A program made the translations under genes and the position numbers. Below, piece after piece: positions 1 to 5,736 of a stretch of 10,031 bases of DNA. The DNA is from CAYOSU01 sp964541255 (lineage in GTDB: Bacteria > Bacillota > Clostridia > Christensenellales > CAMQZB01). Under the pieces are notes generated by a model. The model did not search any database. It was not told the DNA's origin and saw only the letters and a program-made list of their open reading frames with translations. The stretch is taken from positions 1 to 10,031 of the forward strand of contig CAZIPL010000052.1 in the NCBI GenBank assembly GCA_964541255.1, written 5' to 3'. Position 1 is the first letter of the stretch, and every line of letters begins with the position of its first letter.

Positions 1-1
1 G

Positions 2-601
2 CAGTCTGGCGGACACGGACAGTACGGTCACTGCAAGATGAGATTCGAACCTTGCGAAGAAGACTTCGTATTCGACTCCGAAGTAGTCGGCGGAACCGTT
101 CCTAAGCAGTATATCCCCGCAATTGAAAAAGGTCTCCGCGAGTGCCTCCCCAAGGGTGTTTTGGCAGGATATCCGGTAGTAGGTCTTAAAGCGGTTGTTT
201 ACGACGGATCCTATCACGACGTAGACTCTTCCGAAATGGCGTTCAAGATCGCGGCGTCTTTGGCATATAAAGAGGGCTTGAAGAATGCGCGTCCCGTTAT
301 TTTGGAACCTATCATGTCTGTTGAAATCACTGTTCCCGAAAGCTATACGGGTGACATTATGGGCGATATGAACAAACGTCGCGGCAGAATCCTCGGTATG
401 GATATGGTAAACAAGAAACAGGTTGTTCATGCCGAAGCTCCTCAGTCCGAAATGTTCAAATACGCTACCGACCTTCGTTCCATGACGCAAGGCAGAGGTA
501 AGTTCACAATGAAGTTCGAACGCTATGAAGAGGCTCCTCAGAACATTATCGATAAGATAGTCAAAGAGCGTGCTGCCCTTCTTGCGGCTGATAATGACTG
601 A
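2..601 (+). CDS. Elongation factor G-type GTPase, C-terminal part (5' end outside window)
   Basis: This is the last 199 codons of a translocation GTPase. The reading frame is open from base 2 and enters in domain IV at the conserved SGGHGQYGH segment. It continues through LAGYPVVGLKAVVYDGSYHDVDSSEMAFK (domain IV to its end) and the domain V region, with EPIMSVEITVPESYTGDIMGD and ATDLRSMTQGRGKFTMKFERYEE. EF-G binds the ribosome and drives tRNA-mRNA translocation. The GRILGMDM stretch and the SMTQGRGKFTMKFERYEEAP ending look more like the second EF-G paralogue (EF-G-like/EF-G2) of many Clostridia than the canonical str-operon FusA, and no rpsL, rpsG or tufA gene follows. The GTPase domain is off-window, so paralogue assignment is inference. 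A terminator follows 15 bases after the stop, so it ends its transcription unit. Confidence 0.93.
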   Translation, partial: QSGGHGQYGHCKMRFEPCEEDFVFDSEVVGGTVPKQYIPAIEKGLRECLPKGVLAGYPVVGLKAVVYDGSYHDVDSSEMAFKIAASLAYKEGLKNARPVILEPIMSVEITVPESYTGDIMGDMNKRRGRILGMDMVNKKQVVHAEAPQSEMFKYATDLRSMTQGRGKFTMKFERYEEAPQNIIDKIVKERAALLAADND

Positions 602-615
602 TAAAACAACAATCG

Positions 616-645
616 AAGCGGCGAAATTCGCCGCTTTTCTTTATT
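616..645 (+). terminator. Rho-independent terminator of the EF-G-type gene
   Basis: The arm AAGCGGCG (616-623) pairs perfectly with CGCCGCTT (629-636) around an AAATT loop, and a T-rich tail (TTTTCTTTATT) follows. It lies 15 bases downstream of the stop codon. GC-rich stem and T-run are both visible, so this is a confident call. Confidence 0.88.
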
Positions 646-706
646 GTCGAAAAACGGTAAAATTTTGTAAAAATTGTAATATTTTATCGGTAAAAATATA
701 AAGCTA

Positions 707-735
707 TTGCGAAAAGAGATATATTGTGATAAAAT
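707..735 (+). promoter_or_regulatory. Probable sigma-A promoter of the HD/ABM gene pair
   Basis: TTGCGA (707-712), a 17-base spacer and TAAAAT (730-735) form a good -35/-10 pair. The TGA just before the -10 makes it an extended -10 promoter. The predicted start near 742 would give a leader of about 145 bases ahead of the HD gene. The promoter at 5737-5765 shares the same TTGTGATA-n-AATAA arrangement around its -10 box. Confidence 0.5.
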
Positions 736-778
736 AACCTAAAAGAAGTAAATGCTTTATCTAACGATAAACCATTTT

Positions 779-814
779 GCAAAGCAGATGGCTTTGCACG
801 AAACTATCGTTTCG
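779..814 (+). repeat. Tandem short hairpins in the leader of the HD gene
   Basis: Two perfect hairpins stand almost back to back. GCAAAGC (779-785) pairs with GCTTTGC (791-797) around AGATG, and CGAAAC (799-804) pairs with GTTTCG (809-814) around TATC. The 8-base palindrome CTTCGAAG follows at 817-824. No T-run follows, so these are not ordinary terminators. They could be leader RNA structure or the remains of an interspersed repeat. Confidence 0.45.
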
Positions 815-837
815 CACTTCGAAGCTTGAAAAACCGC

Positions 838-881
838 GAAGTTCCAAACCCTTGCAAGCAAGTTTGTAACTTCTTGTATTA
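838..881 (+). repeat. 44-nt hairpin repeat element, copy 1
   Basis: Arms at 838-849 (GAAGTTCCAAAC) and 862-873 (GTTTGTAACTTC) pair over 12 positions with one mismatch, around a loop containing CTTGCAAG. The 8-base tail TTGTATTA (874-881) follows. A second 44-nt element, in reverse orientation at 4827-4870, has the same outer stem (GAAGTT/AACTTC), the same CTTGCAAG loop core and the same tail, but a different, still self-complementary inner stem. The element ends only 7 bases before the probable ATG of the HD gene. Confidence 0.6.
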
Positions 882-888
882 TCAAAGT

Positions 889-1572
889 ATGGAAAACGAA
901 AAGATTTTAACAGTAAAAGATTTCAAAAAAGACGAAGAAGTGCAAGCGTTAATCAAATATACCGATATTCAGCTTGAAAATCTCGGCTATACCGAGCATT
1001 CGTCGAGGCATTTGTCGATAGTGAGCAGCTGGGCGAGAGACCTTGCCGAAAAGCTCGGCGCGACCGAAAGAGAGATAAGGCTCGTCGAAATAGCGGGATA
1101 TTTGCACGACATTGGCAACAGCATAAACCGTTACGATCACTCGATGAACGGCGCGATTTTGGCGTATAACATCATGATTAGGAAAGGTATGCCTTATGAC
1201 GACGCTTGCGAGATCATGACGGCGATAGGCAACCACGACGAAAAATACGGCTATCCCGTTTCGAGGCTTTCCGCGATTTTGATTATTGCCGATAAAGCCG
1301 ACGTTCATAGAAGCCGCGTGCGCTATAAAAATCGATCGGTCGAGGGCGTCAAAAAAGACATTCACGATAGAGTTAACTATGCCGTTGAAAGTTCGTACCT
1401 CGATGTCGTGGGAGACGATATAATTCTCAATATCACGATAGACAACGACATTTGCTCCGTTATGGACTATTTTGAAATATATTTCAACCGCATGAAGCTT
1501 TGCAGTAAATCCGCCGAGGTTTTCAATAAGAACTTTAAGTTAATAATAAACGGAACCGAGCTGTCGAATTAG
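889..1572 (+). CDS. HD-domain metal-dependent phosphohydrolase
   Basis: A 227-residue cytosolic protein of the HD superfamily, which hydrolyses phosphate esters such as nucleotides, often in signalling. Visible metal-ligand residues, numbered from the ATG at 889, are H41 (SRHLS), the H73-D74 doublet in GYLHDIGNSI, H84, H116-D117 in IGNHDEKYG and D135 in IIADKADVHRSR. The IADK(A/T)DV-RSRVR and NYAV segments and the DYFEIYF..RM C-terminus resemble a conserved clostridial HD family of similar length. The substrate is unknown. The frame is open upstream to a TTG at 826, but that extension runs through hairpin and repeat DNA. ATG 889 starts a typical N-terminus (MENEKILTVKDF) and is preferred, although its ribosome site is weak (AAAG only). 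The ABM-like gene follows after 27 bases, probably in the same transcript. Confidence 0.85.
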   Translation: MENEKILTVKDFKKDEEVQALIKYTDIQLENLGYTEHSSRHLSIVSSWARDLAEKLGATEREIRLVEIAGYLHDIGNSINRYDHSMNGAILAYNIMIRKGMPYDDACEIMTAIGNHDEKYGYPVSRLSAILIIADKADVHRSRVRYKNRSVEGVKKDIHDRVNYAVESSYLDVVGDDIILNITIDNDICSVMDYFEIYFNRMKLCSKSAEVFNKNFKLIINGTELSN

Positions 1573-1599
1573 AAATTACTAAAAAGTATTGAGGTCAAA

Positions 1600-1926
1600 A
1601 TGAGTATTTATATAAACATTCGCTATATAGGCAAAAACGGCTCTGCGAAAAAGTTCGCCGAAGAAATGGAAAAAAGCGGCATAGCAAAAAGAATTCGCGA
1701 GGAAGAGGGGAATATCAGATACGAATATTTCGAACCGTTGGTTTTCGACGAATCGATTCTTTTAATCGACGAATGGAAAGATCAAAAATCTCTTGATATT
1801 CACCACGCTTCGACAATGATGCAAGAAATATCGCGTCTTCGCGAAAAATACGATTTGCATATGACTGTCGAACGCTTCGAGAGAAAAGAGAATAACTTGT
1901 CTGACGATAGCTTTATAAGGAAATAA
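1600..1926 (+). CDS. ABM-superfamily (antibiotic biosynthesis monooxygenase-like) protein
   Basis: A 108-residue protein with the layout of a dimeric alpha+beta barrel (ABM/putative quinol monooxygenase) fold. It has an N-terminal strand (MSIYINIRYI), a helix (SAKKFAEEMEKSGIAKRIREEEG), then YEYFEPLVFDESILLIDEWKDQKSLDIHHAS, the family's typical E-W-x-D/x-x-x-LDxHxxS region, and a C-terminal helix and strand. Family members oxidise small aromatics or quinols without cofactors, or degrade haem, but many have no known substrate. Role here is inference from fold only. The start has a good site (GAGGT six bases before ATG). The charged tail NLSDDSFIRK is longer than usual. It is probably co-transcribed with the HD gene; no functional link between them is known to me. 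Confidence 0.8.
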   Translation: MSIYINIRYIGKNGSAKKFAEEMEKSGIAKRIREEEGNIRYEYFEPLVFDESILLIDEWKDQKSLDIHHASTMMQEISRLREKYDLHMTVERFERKENNLSDDSFIRK

Positions 1927-1974
1927 TCAATAGAGTTATTTCATAACTTTAACTGCTGTTTATTCTCTTTAAAA

Positions 1975-2051
1975 GCCGGTCGGATGCTTGAATCTAAGCT
2001 TTTTTGCTGTATGTTATAATAAAACAATAATGCTATTCAAAAGAGACCGGC
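1975..2051. repeat. GC-rich inverted repeat around a promoter-like element
   Basis: GCCGGTC (1975-1981) and GACCGGC (2045-2051) are perfect reverse complements separated by 63 bases of AT-rich sequence. The extended -10 at 2012-2020 lies between them. It could be an RNA stem in read-through transcripts, a DNA site, or the ends of a small element. Chance occurrence cannot be excluded for a 7-base match. Confidence 0.35.
2012..2020 (+). promoter_or_regulatory. Extended -10 promoter element in the gene-free stretch
   Basis: TGT followed by TATAAT (2015-2020) is an exact extended -10 box. No good -35 lies at 16-18 bases; the closest match is TTGAAT at 1989-1994 with a 20-base spacer. If active, transcription would begin near 2027, with no open reading frame of note before the terminator at 2231. 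Confidence 0.35.
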
Positions 2052-2260
2052 AGCAACTGTCATAAATTGATATATTTGCAAGGAATATTTTCATACTGCA
2101 AAGCCAAGCTTAGTAGTATACAAACTACAAACCGTGTAAACTTGAACATATGCAGACAACAGTACGAATGTCCAAGTCGAGCTTAGCTGTCTAAAAACCG
2201 CGCGAGCCAATACGATAACAAACTTTTTATAAAAATCCGAATATTTTTTCGGATTTTTTA
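2027..2260 (+). ncRNA. Candidate small RNA of unknown type (about 230 nt)
   Basis: The 428 bases between the ABM-like gene and the ArsR gene hold no convincing gene on either strand. They do hold an exact extended -10 at the start and an 11-bp intrinsic terminator at the end. Between these lie possible hairpins: TTTGCA (2075-2080) with TGCAAA (2097-2102), and GTAGT with ACTAC around 2113-2128. AGCTTAG occurs twice (2107-2113 and 2181-2187) and its complement CTAAGCT at 1994-2000. I checked by eye for 6S, tmRNA, RNase P, SRP RNA and T-box hallmarks and found none. It may equally be a long 3' untranslated region of the upstream pair or decayed sequence. Confidence 0.27.
2231..2259 (+). terminator. 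Strong intrinsic terminator before the metal operon
   Basis: AAAAATCCGAA (2231-2241) pairs perfectly with TTCGGATTTTT (2248-2258) around TATTTT, with the T-run forming the end of the stem. The A-run on the other side means it could also work on the - strand. It insulates the metal operon, whose -35 begins 21 bases later, from upstream transcription. Confidence 0.85.
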
Positions 2261-2279
2261 TATTTACGTCAAAAAACCG

Positions 2280-2308
2280 TTGACAATAAGTGTTTGTATG
2301 ATTATAAT
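2280..2308 (+). promoter_or_regulatory. Consensus sigma-A promoter of the metal-efflux operon
   Basis: TTGACA (2280-2285), a 17-base spacer and TATAAT (2303-2308) match the sigma-A consensus exactly. The predicted start (about 2315) falls inside the palindromic operator that follows, as expected for a strong promoter held off by a metal-released repressor. Confidence 0.9.
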
Positions 2309-2310
2309 AA

Positions 2311-2338
2311 AAACAGTTGAACAATTATTCAACTGTTT
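2311..2338. promoter_or_regulatory. ArsR/SmtB-type operator
   Basis: AAACAGTTGAA (2311-2321) and TTCAACTGTTT (2328-2338) are perfect 11-base inverted arms around CAATTA. The core TGAA-n6-TTCA matches the site type bound by SmtB/CadC/CzrA-class repressors. Because it lies across the predicted transcription start, bound repressor should block initiation. The adjacent regulator is the obvious ligand; this is inferred from position and family. Confidence 0.82.
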
Positions 2339-2354
2339 GCAAAAGGAGAAAGAT

Positions 2355-2735
2355 ATGTCCGAATACGAAGATAAGATAATAAATATTGAAGAATATGAAT
2401 GCGAATGCGAGCATATCCATGGCGAAGCGGTAGGAAAAGCCATTGACGGAATGCCGTCAGAAGATTCGTTATATGACGTTGCCGAGCTATTCAAGGTTTT
2501 CGGCGATAGCACGAGAACGAGAATTATATCGGCATTGTTTTCTGCCGAGCTTTGCGTTTGCGATATAGCGAAGCTTCTTAATATGACAAAATCCGCCGTT
2601 TCCCATCAATTACGCGTTTTGAGAACGAGCAAGCTTGTCAAGTATCGCAGAGAGGGAAAGGAGCTTTTCTATTCTCTTGCAGACGACCATATCATAAAAA
2701 TTTATAAATTAGCCTTAGAGCATGTGGAGGAATAA
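2355..2735 (+). CDS. ArsR/SmtB-family metal-sensing repressor, CadC-like
   Basis: A 126-residue winged-helix repressor that should release DNA on binding Cd, Pb or Zn. The core runs from DVAELFKVFGDSTRTRII through the recognition helix KSAVSHQLRVLR (79-90) to the wing YRREGKELFYSL. Both known metal sites can be read. The Cys site has C67 and C69 in ELCVCDIA plus the N-terminal C16 and C18, with H20 and H22 nearby. The helix-5 zinc site has the D-x-H-x10-H-x2-E pattern (D110, H112, H123, E126). CadC proteins are known to carry both. The start is ATG 2355, six bases after AAAGGAG; the in-frame TTG at 2280 is part of the -35 box. Three bases separate it from the next gene. Likely autoregulated. 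The gene name cadC is plausible but metal specificity is untested. Confidence 0.93.
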   Translation: MSEYEDKIINIEEYECECEHIHGEAVGKAIDGMPSEDSLYDVAELFKVFGDSTRTRIISALFSAELCVCDIAKLLNMTKSAVSHQLRVLRTSKLVKYRREGKELFYSLADDHIIKIYKLALEHVEE

Positions 2736-2738
2736 AAA

Positions 2739-2960
2739 ATGAAAAAGACTGTAAGAATAATCGACATCGATTGCCCCGTTTGCGCAAGCAAAATCGAAGG
2801 AAACATCGCAAAAATCGACGGAGTTAACGAAGTAAGCTTAAACTTCGTTGCGCAGAGAATGTCGATAGATTTTGACGAAAGCAAATACGACTTAATAAAA
2901 GAAAAAGTTTTGGCTGAAGCGAAAAAGGTCGAACCCGATTGCAAGATAATCGGTTTCTAA
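2739..2960 (+). CDS. Free-standing HMA heavy-metal-binding protein
   Basis: A 73-residue HMA (heavy-metal-associated) domain with a ferredoxin-like fold. The metal-binding loop IDCPVCASKIE gives the CxxC pair C12/C15, followed by the usual IDGVNEVSLNFVAQRMSIDFDE. An extra C68 lies near the end. Related proteins deliver or buffer soft metals for a P-type ATPase. Here the domain precedes an ATPase that lacks its own N-terminal HMA domain, so it may be a detached version of that domain; this is inference. The start has GGAGG ahead of the ATG, overlapping the end of the repressor gene, which points to coupled translation. Confidence 0.88.
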   Translation: MKKTVRIIDIDCPVCASKIEGNIAKIDGVNEVSLNFVAQRMSIDFDESKYDLIKEKVLAEAKKVEPDCKIIGF

Positions 2961-2991
2961 GAGTTGTTTTTTAGGTGTTTTAAGGGAATAT

Positions 2992-4821
2992 ATGAACAAA
3001 GAACTCAAAAAAATAATTATTGCCGCCGCCGTTTTTATCGTTGCGCTAATTTCGGATAAGCTTCTTGTTTTCGAAAACGCGACGGCGCAGCTTATTGTCG
3101 TTGTTTCGTTATACTTGATTTCGTATCTGATCGTAGGCTTAGAGGTTATCGTCAAAGCGTTCAAAAACATAAAGCGCGGTCAGATTTTCGACGAAAATTT
3201 TCTTATGCTCGTTGCGTCAATCGGAGCTTTCACGGTAGGCGAATATGCCGAATCTTGCGCGGTTATGTTGTTTTATCAAATTGGCGAATATTTCCAAGAC
3301 TACGCCGTAGTAAAATCGCGTAAGTCGATTGCAAACTTAATGGATATTCGCCCCGATAAGGCGTGCAAAATCGTTGACGGAGCGGAAATTGATTGCGCAC
3401 CCGAAGAACTTGTGGTAGGCGATGAAATAATCGTTAAAAAGGGAGAGAAAATCCCCATTGACGGAACGGTAATAGACGGAGCGACTGAGCTTGATACCAA
3501 GGCTTTGACTGGCGAATCTTTACCGAGAAAGGTAGGGGCCGGCGATTATGTTTTGAGCGGAAGCATAAACGACGGTGCGGTAATAAGAATCAAGGTCGAA
3601 AAAGAGTATTTCGATTCGACGGTAAGCAAGATTCTCGACTTAGTCGAAAACGTTTCGGGAAAGAAAGCCAAATCGGAAAACTTCATAACGAAATTCGCTA
3701 AAGTATATACGCCAATCGTATGCGGCTTGGCTGTTGTTTTGGCAATAGTTCCGTCGATAATCACAAAAGACTTTGCTACGTGGGGATACAGAGCACTTTC
3801 GTTTTTGGTTGTAAGCTGTCCGTGCGCACTTGTAATCTCCGTTCCTATGGCGTTTTTCGGCGGAATAGGCGGAGCGTCCAAATACGGAATACTCGTTAAA
3901 GGCGGAAATTACTTAGAGCTTTTGACAAAGCTCGATACAGTCGTTTTCGATAAAACGGGTACGATAACGAAAGGAAGTTTTGAGGTCGTAGACGTTTTCC
4001 CGTCGGATAAAAAGGACGAGATAATAAACACCGCCGCCATTTGCGAAAAAGATTCCAACCACCCGATTGCAAAATCTATTATGGCTGTGGCTAATTATGC
4101 GGAAGACGGTTATTCCGTCGAAGAAATATCGGGCAAAGGACTTGTTGCAAAAAAGGACGACGACGTCGTTTTGGTCGGAAGCGGAAAGCTTATGACGGAT
4201 AACGGCGTTAAGTATATCGTTAACGATGCTGTCGGAACTGTCGTATACGTGGCAAAAAACGGTGAGTTTATCGGAAGCATAGTCATTGCCGATAAAGTGA
4301 AAGACGAGGCAAAGGTAACGATAAGCGAGCTAAATGGTTTAGGAATAAAAACCGTTATGCTGACGGGGGATAACGAGCTTGTAGCCAAAGACATAGCAAA
4401 TAAAGTCGGAATTTCGGAATACCGTGCGAATCTGCTACCCGGCGATAAGGTTGACGAGCTTGAAAAGATACTTTCAAATTCAAACGGCACGACTGCGTTT
4501 GTCGGCGATGGAATAAACGACGCCCCCGTTCTTATGCGAAGCGACATAGGAGTTTCTATGGGCGGAATAGGAAGCGATTCCGCTATCGAGGCGGCGGACG
4601 TAGTCCTAATGAGAGATAATCTCGACGGACTTGCGAAAATACGTAAAATTGCCAAAAAGACCATTAGAATTGCAAACGAGAACATATATCTGTCTCTTTT
4701 GATTAAAATCGCGGTTTTGGTTCTTGTCGCGCTTGGAATTGCCAATATGTGGCTTGCGGTATTTGCCGATGTCGGCGTCGCGTTTTTAGCGGTTTGCAAT
4801 TCGATGCGTTGCATGAGATAA
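2992..4821 (+). CDS. cadA: P1B-type heavy-metal ATPase (Zn/Cd/Pb exporter, CadA/ZntA type)
   Basis: A 609-residue inner-membrane pump that exports divalent soft metals using ATP. Two N-terminal hydrophobic segments (about 7-26 and 32-52) and a helix pair (about 70-103) precede the actuator domain with TGES (173-176). The metal-site helix carries CPC (276-278) in SCPCALVISVP. The catalytic DKTGT has D320; the HP motif is 357-358, TGD 458-460 and GDGINDAP 505-512. The last two helices contain K572 and D593, matching the spacing of the Lys and Asp ligands of Zn/Cd-type (P1B-2) pumps such as ZntA. No N-terminal HMA domain is fused; it is the preceding separate gene. The C-terminus is short and ends CNSMRCMR with two Cys. 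The site AAGGGAA precedes the ATG. Third gene of the operon. Symbol by family; substrate range not proven. Confidence 0.93.
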   Translation: MNKELKKIIIAAAVFIVALISDKLLVFENATAQLIVVVSLYLISYLIVGLEVIVKAFKNIKRGQIFDENFLMLVASIGAFTVGEYAESCAVMLFYQIGEYFQDYAVVKSRKSIANLMDIRPDKACKIVDGAEIDCAPEELVVGDEIIVKKGEKIPIDGTVIDGATELDTKALTGESLPRKVGAGDYVLSGSINDGAVIRIKVEKEYFDSTVSKILDLVENVSGKKAKSENFITKFAKVYTPIVCGLAVVLAIVPSIITKDFATWGYRALSFLVVSCPCALVISVPMAFFGGIGGASKYGILVKGGNYLELLTKLDTVVFDKTGTITKGSFEVVDVFPSDKKDEIINTAAICEKDSNHPIAKSIMAVANYAEDGYSVEEISGKGLVAKKDDDVVLVGSGKLMTDNGVKYIVNDAVGTVVYVAKNGEFIGSIVIADKVKDEAKVTISELNGLGIKTVMLTGDNELVAKDIANKVGISEYRANLLPGDKVDELEKILSNSNGTTAFVGDGINDAPVLMRSDIGVSMGGIGSDSAIEAADVVLMRDNLDGLAKIRKIAKKTIRIANENIYLSLLIKIAVLVLVALGIANMWLAVFADVGVAFLAVCNSMRCMR

Positions 4822-4826
4822 TAGTC

Positions 4827-4871
4827 TAATACAAGAAGTTTCTGTTTCTTGCAAGCAAAACAGAAACTTCT
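4827..4871 (-). repeat. 44-nt hairpin repeat element, copy 2 (reverse orientation); possible operon-end hairpin
   Basis: Just after the ATPase stop, the arms 4834-4847 and 4858-4871 form a perfect 14-bp stem around a loop with CTTGCAAG. Read on the - strand, 4827-4870 has the same layout as the element at 838-881: GAAGTT stem base, CTTGCAAG loop core, AACTTC, then TTGTATTA. The shared AACTTCTTGTATTA is 14 identical bases (868-881 versus 4840-4827). No T-run follows on either strand, so any terminator role would be non-canonical, but the stem is the only candidate end for the metal operon transcript. Confidence 0.6.
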
Positions 4872-4894
4872 AAATGTTGCCTAAATATAACAAT

Positions 4895-4973
4895 CCATCA
4901 GTCGCCTTGTGGTGACAGCTCCACAGCTAAAGGAGCCTTTGGTTTTGAGGCAAAAGCGAAGCGTTTTGCAAAG
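4895..4973. repeat. Interspersed-repeat-like multi-hairpin element
   Basis: Three short hairpins follow each other: GTCGCC/GGTGAC (4901-4916, one G-T pair), GCTCC/GGAGC (4918-4936), and GCAAAA/TTTTGC (4950-4969) enclosed by CTTTG/CAAAG. The GACAGCTCC-loop-GGAGCCTTT arrangement resembles a small intergenic repeat I recall from many gut Clostridia assemblies; that recollection was not checked. The rest of the gene-free stretch (4822-5064) holds only copy 2 of the 44-nt element and AT-rich sequence with a weak possible promoter (TAGACA near 4986, CATAAT near 5010). Confidence 0.45.
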
Positions 4974-5064
4974 ATATTATCGATAGACAAAAGATTACTT
5001 CTTTGGGCATAATCGTAAATATAAAAGCATAAAGTATAGCAAGAATTATTTCGAGGTAAAAGTT

Positions 5065-5715
5065 TTGAGAAAATTACTTTCAATAATTGTTGCTGTTTTT
5101 ATGCTTTTATTGCTTTGCTCCTGTGAGTATATCGACGATGCGAAAACGCTTGAAAACGTGTCGGAGCTTAGGAATTATTATTACGTCGGAAATTCCGACG
5201 ACTATTTCGTAGAGATGTATGGCGGAAAAAGGGAATCGCCCGTTATCATAGACGGCGTTGCCGGAAAGCTTAACGATTATGTTAAGATAAAAGTACTCGT
5301 CAAAAACGGAGATCCTGAGGAGCTTAGATATCGAATCGGCATAAACGAAGAAGAGTATGAAGGAGAGATGACGAAAGAAATTGTCGGCGGAAAATACGTC
5401 GCGACGATAAAAGCAACCGACCTTGACGGCGATTATACTCTTAGTCTCACAAGCGGCGGAAAGACGGAAAAGGTCGTTTTGAAAAGCGTTGCAGACGACT
5501 TTATAGACTATAAAAAAGCAAGAGAGATCGCCGAAAACGAGCTTAAGGATTCGATTGCGAAATTCCCCGACGGCTATGAGATACATATAAAGCTTGTAGA
5601 GGGGGAGAAAGGCTCGTTCGAATATTTCTGGTACGTTGCGTTTATGGACGGCGAAAGCCTTTGTGCGTGCTTAATCGACGGAAAAACATCGAAGATAATT
5701 GCCAAAAGGACTTAA
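5065..5715 (+). CDS. Predicted lipoprotein with PepSY-like C-terminal region
   Basis: I do not recognise this 216-residue protein. Residues 1-20 are a lipoprotein signal: MRK, a hydrophobic run (LLSIIVAVFMLLLL) and the lipobox L-C-S-C with lipidated C20, so it should sit on the outer face of the membrane. The middle (about 70-145) is strand-rich (VKIKVLVKNG, YRIGINEEEYEG, KYVATIKATDLDGDYTLSL) and could be an Ig-like fold. The C-terminal 65 residues, with DYKKAREIAENEL, then FEYFWYVAF and CLIDGKTSKIIAKR, look like a PepSY-type domain. The TTG start is supported by GAGGT seven bases upstream and by the exact position of the signal peptide. The following gene, also membrane-anchored, has its own promoter in the 75-base gap. 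Confidence 0.78.
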   Translation: MRKLLSIIVAVFMLLLLCSCEYIDDAKTLENVSELRNYYYVGNSDDYFVEMYGGKRESPVIIDGVAGKLNDYVKIKVLVKNGDPEELRYRIGINEEEYEGEMTKEIVGGKYVATIKATDLDGDYTLSLTSGGKTEKVVLKSVADDFIDYKKAREIAENELKDSIAKFPDGYEIHIKLVEGEKGSFEYFWYVAFMDGESLCACLIDGKTSKIIAKRT

Positions 5716-5736
5716 AAAGAATATGTAGGTTTTTAG

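Noticed and set aside
655..689. AT-rich inverted repeat CGGTAAAAT/ATTTTATCG
   Set aside because: Low-complexity sequence with a wobble pair and a 17-base loop; such matches are expected by chance in AT-rich DNA.
826..888. N-terminal extension of the HD protein from a TTG codon
   Set aside because: It has no ribosome site, runs through the 44-nt hairpin repeat, and gives a Cys- and Asn-rich stretch unlike the family; ATG 889 fits better.
2027..2260. Known housekeeping RNA (6S, tmRNA, RNase P, SRP RNA) or T-box/riboswitch
   Set aside because: None of the hallmark motifs I know for these was found by eye, so the region is left as an unknown candidate.
2280..2354. Longer start (TTG 2280) for the ArsR-type regulator
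   Set aside because: The TTG is the -35 box and the extension would cover the promoter and operator; ATG 2355 has a proper AAAGGAG site.
2091..2512. Short - strand frames over the gene-free region and the ArsR promoter
   Set aside because: They cross the terminator, promoter and operator in reverse, are low in complexity and lack ribosome sites.
4110..4814. Long open frame (234 codons) on the - strand inside the ATPase gene
   Set aside because: It lies opposite a fully conserved P-type ATPase; the protein is Ser/Thr/Pro-rich with no domain, as expected for a shadow frame.
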